From contig JBEVMS010000232.1 in NCBI GenBank assembly GCA_040508515.1, positions 1 to 6,275 of the forward strand: a DNA stretch of 6,275 nucleotides. The letters run 5' to 3'. Of this stretch, positions 4,783 through 6,275 are shown one piece after another. The notes below the pieces were generated by a model. The model was not told the origin of the DNA, did not search any database, and was given only the letters and a program-made list of their open reading frames with translations. The position numbers were made by a program, and so were the translations under genes. Source of the DNA: JBEVMS01 sp040508515. Lineage in GTDB: Bacteria > Pseudomonadota > Gammaproteobacteria > Xanthomonadales > Rhodanobacteraceae. Position 1 is the first letter of the stretch; each line of letters opens with the position of its first letter.

Positions 4783-6192
4783 TCATGCCGGAACCACCCA
4801 AAGCAGCAACCCCTGCCGACGCACAACGCGTACCCGCGCGCCGGCCGGTAAGGCGATATCGCAATGCACCCGCCAACGTTCGCCGCGCACGATCATCCAA
4901 CTTTCGCCATCGGCGCTCAGCGGTTCGAGTAACTCGCCGTGGATGTCCAACATGGATGCATCACCGCTGCCCAGCGCGTGCGAATGCCGGGAACGCAATA
5001 CCAATCGCAAGATCACCACTAGCAGGCCCGCGGCAGCCAACGCGATGCCGAAGATGACTCCGCGGTTGATTGCGTAGCCGGGCACGCCCGTATTCATCAG
5101 CATGACCGATCCAACCACAAACGCGATCACCCCGCCGATGCCTAGCGCGCCCACGGTCGGGTGCACCAGTTCAGCCACTAACAGGCCCACGCCCAGTGCC
5201 ATCAACGCCAGACCGGCGTAGTTCACCGGCAGCAACTGCAACGCATACATGCCGATCAACAGACAGATACCGCCGACGATGCCCGGCAGCAGCGCACCGG
5301 GGTTGGTCGCTTCCAGCAACAGACCGAGCACGCCTGCCACCACCAACAGATAGGCGATGGAGGGGCTCGTGATGATGGCCAGAAAACGGGTGCGTGCACT
5401 CGGCGGGTAATCGCGCACCGCCAGCCCCTTCACGTGCAAGGTCACGCTGCCGGTGGCCAGTTGCACCTGCCGGCCATCTGCCTGCGCCAGCAGCGCGGGA
5501 ACATCGGCGGCGACGATATCGATCACGCGCTTTTGCAGCGCCTCACTGGCGGTCAACGTGGCGGCACCGCGTACCGCCTGCTCAGCCCACGCCACATTGC
5601 GATCGCGCAATTGGGCCAGCGAACGAATGTAAGCGATCGAATCGTTGAGCATTTTGCGCGATGTGGCGCTGCCATCCTCGGCCGCGGGTTCCTCCGGCGC
5701 CTCGACCGGCGCGCTAGAGCCGGCGGCTGGCCGGTCGTCGAGCTTGGGCAAAGGCATCGGTTTTTTGTCCCCGCCAAGCGACACCGGCGTCGCCGCGCCA
5801 AGATGCGTGGCCGGTGCCATCGCCGCGATGTGTCCCGCATACATGATGTAGGTGCCTGCCGATGCGGCGCGCGCGCCGCCTGGCGCCACATAGACCAGCA
5901 CCGGCACCTTGCTGGCCAAAATGCCGGTGATGATTTGACGCATCGCCTCGGACAAGCCGCCCGGCGTATCCAATCGCAGCACGATCGCCGGGGCCCCTGC
6001 AGCCACCGCCCGTGCCAGTGCGTCCTCGAAATACTCCGCGGCGGCCGGCCCGATCGGACCGTCAAGTTCAATCCGCGCCACTTCGGCCGCTGTGCGCTGA
6101 GCCCCTACCGGCGAAAAAGCAACAGCCATCGTCCACGCTGCCAACAGGCTGCAAACTGCGGTCCAAGCTCCCCATCGCCACCATGCCATCAC
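4783..6192 (-). CDS. nfeD: NfeD family long-form membrane serine protease (ClpP-class, with OB-fold tail)
   Basis: The 469-residue product has a signal or anchor segment (about 10-27). A ClpP/SppA-like protease domain follows: VARIELDGPIGPAAAEYFED (38-57), the LDTPGGLSEAMRQII region (74-88), the nucleophile Ser111 in ARAASAGTYI, and Lys180 in SRKMLNDSIAYIRSLA as the partner of the Ser-Lys dyad. Between them lies a Pro/Ala/acid-rich linker (about 142-178) that lengthens the Ser-Lys distance. Four or five membrane segments follow at about 268-296, 300-318, 323-342, 345-366 and 378-398. A soluble NfeD OB-fold domain ends the protein (about 405-469, with RGERWRVHCDIALPAGARVR). In Pyrococcus the homologue PH1510 uses a Ser97/Lys138 dyad to cut the C-terminal hydrophobic part of its stomatin partner; the same partnership is inferred here from the slipin gene just downstream. 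The start is GTG at 6192, with ATG at 6189 equally possible. GGGG lies about six bases before the GTG. No convincing promoter was found in 6193-6275. Confidence 0.93.
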   Translation of the reverse strand: MMAWWRWGAWTAVCSLLAAWTMAVAFSPVGAQRTAAEVARIELDGPIGPAAAEYFEDALARAVAAGAPAIVLRLDTPGGLSEAMRQIITGILASKVPVLVYVAPGGARAASAGTYIMYAGHIAAMAPATHLGAATPVSLGGDKKPMPLPKLDDRPAAGSSAPVEAPEEPAAEDGSATSRKMLNDSIAYIRSLAQLRDRNVAWAEQAVRGAATLTASEALQKRVIDIVAADVPALLAQADGRQVQLATGSVTLHVKGLAVRDYPPSARTRFLAIITSPSIAYLLVVAGVLGLLLEATNPGALLPGIVGGICLLIGMYALQLLPVNYAGLALMALGVGLLVAELVHPTVGALGIGGVIAFVVGSVMLMNTGVPGYAINRGVIFGIALAAAGLLVVILRLVLRSRHSHALGSGDASMLDIHGELLEPLSADGESWMIVRGERWRVHCDIALPAGARVRVVRRQGLLLWVVPA

Positions 6193-6275
6193 GCTTTACC
6201 CCGATGACAGCTACCCCATGCGTTCACACCCTAACGCTGGCTCTGTGTACAAAACGGTAGTCGCTATCGCACGGT

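Noticed and set aside
4052..5077. 341-codon plus-strand frame opposite slipin and the end of nfeD
   Set aside because: It is antisense to two well-recognised genes, and its product is rich in His, Gln and Arg with no protein-like domains.
5434..6207. 257-codon plus-strand frame opposite nfeD
   Set aside because: It is antisense to the conserved protease domain, and the translation has no fold-like pattern.

Overview
The window is GC-rich bacterial chromosome with densely packed housekeeping and accessory genes. A 41-residue, cysteine-poor ribosomal protein L36 of the type known from Xanthomonas, together with the style of the neighbouring proteins, points to a gammaproteobacterium of the Xanthomonadaceae. 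This assignment is inferred from protein resemblance; no rRNA or other decisive marker is present.

Layout, left to right. Bases 1-53 are an AT-rich upstream region. Bases 54-962 (+) encode a LysR-type regulator resembling the BenM/CatM/CbnR aromatic-responsive group. Bases 1034-1159 (+) hold rpmJ, a zinc-ligand-poor L36, with its own good promoter (967-995), Shine-Dalgarno sequence and strong, nearly symmetric terminator (1177-1203). Bases 1204-1718 have no convincing gene. They hold an isolated NrdR-box-like palindrome and a short minus-strand frame that may be a gene remnant. Bases 1719-3299 (+) encode an unusual, long short-chain dehydrogenase/reductase (SDR) with a four-cysteine zinc-knuckle-like module before the Rossmann fold, a large internal insertion, and Thr in place of the catalytic Tyr. 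Bases 3441-3761 (+) encode a small two-helix membrane protein of unknown function. Then, convergent with it on the minus strand, an nfeD-slipin pair (6192 to 3914) encodes a membrane-bound ClpP-class serine protease with an OB-fold tail, followed by a stomatin/prohibitin-family protein.

How the genes work together. nfeD and slipin are a classic partner pair: the scaffold-forming slipin is thought to organise membrane domains, and the NfeD protease is known in an archaeal homologue to cleave the slipin C-terminal hydrophobic segment. The LysR regulator's target is not visible and may lie to the left of the window. The rpmJ unit is a self-contained transcription unit. The SDR and the small membrane protein are on the same strand 141 bases apart and might share a transcript, but nothing links their functions.

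No mobile element, CRISPR array, tRNA or rRNA was seen. The most unusual content is the non-canonical SDR and the gene-less segment before it.
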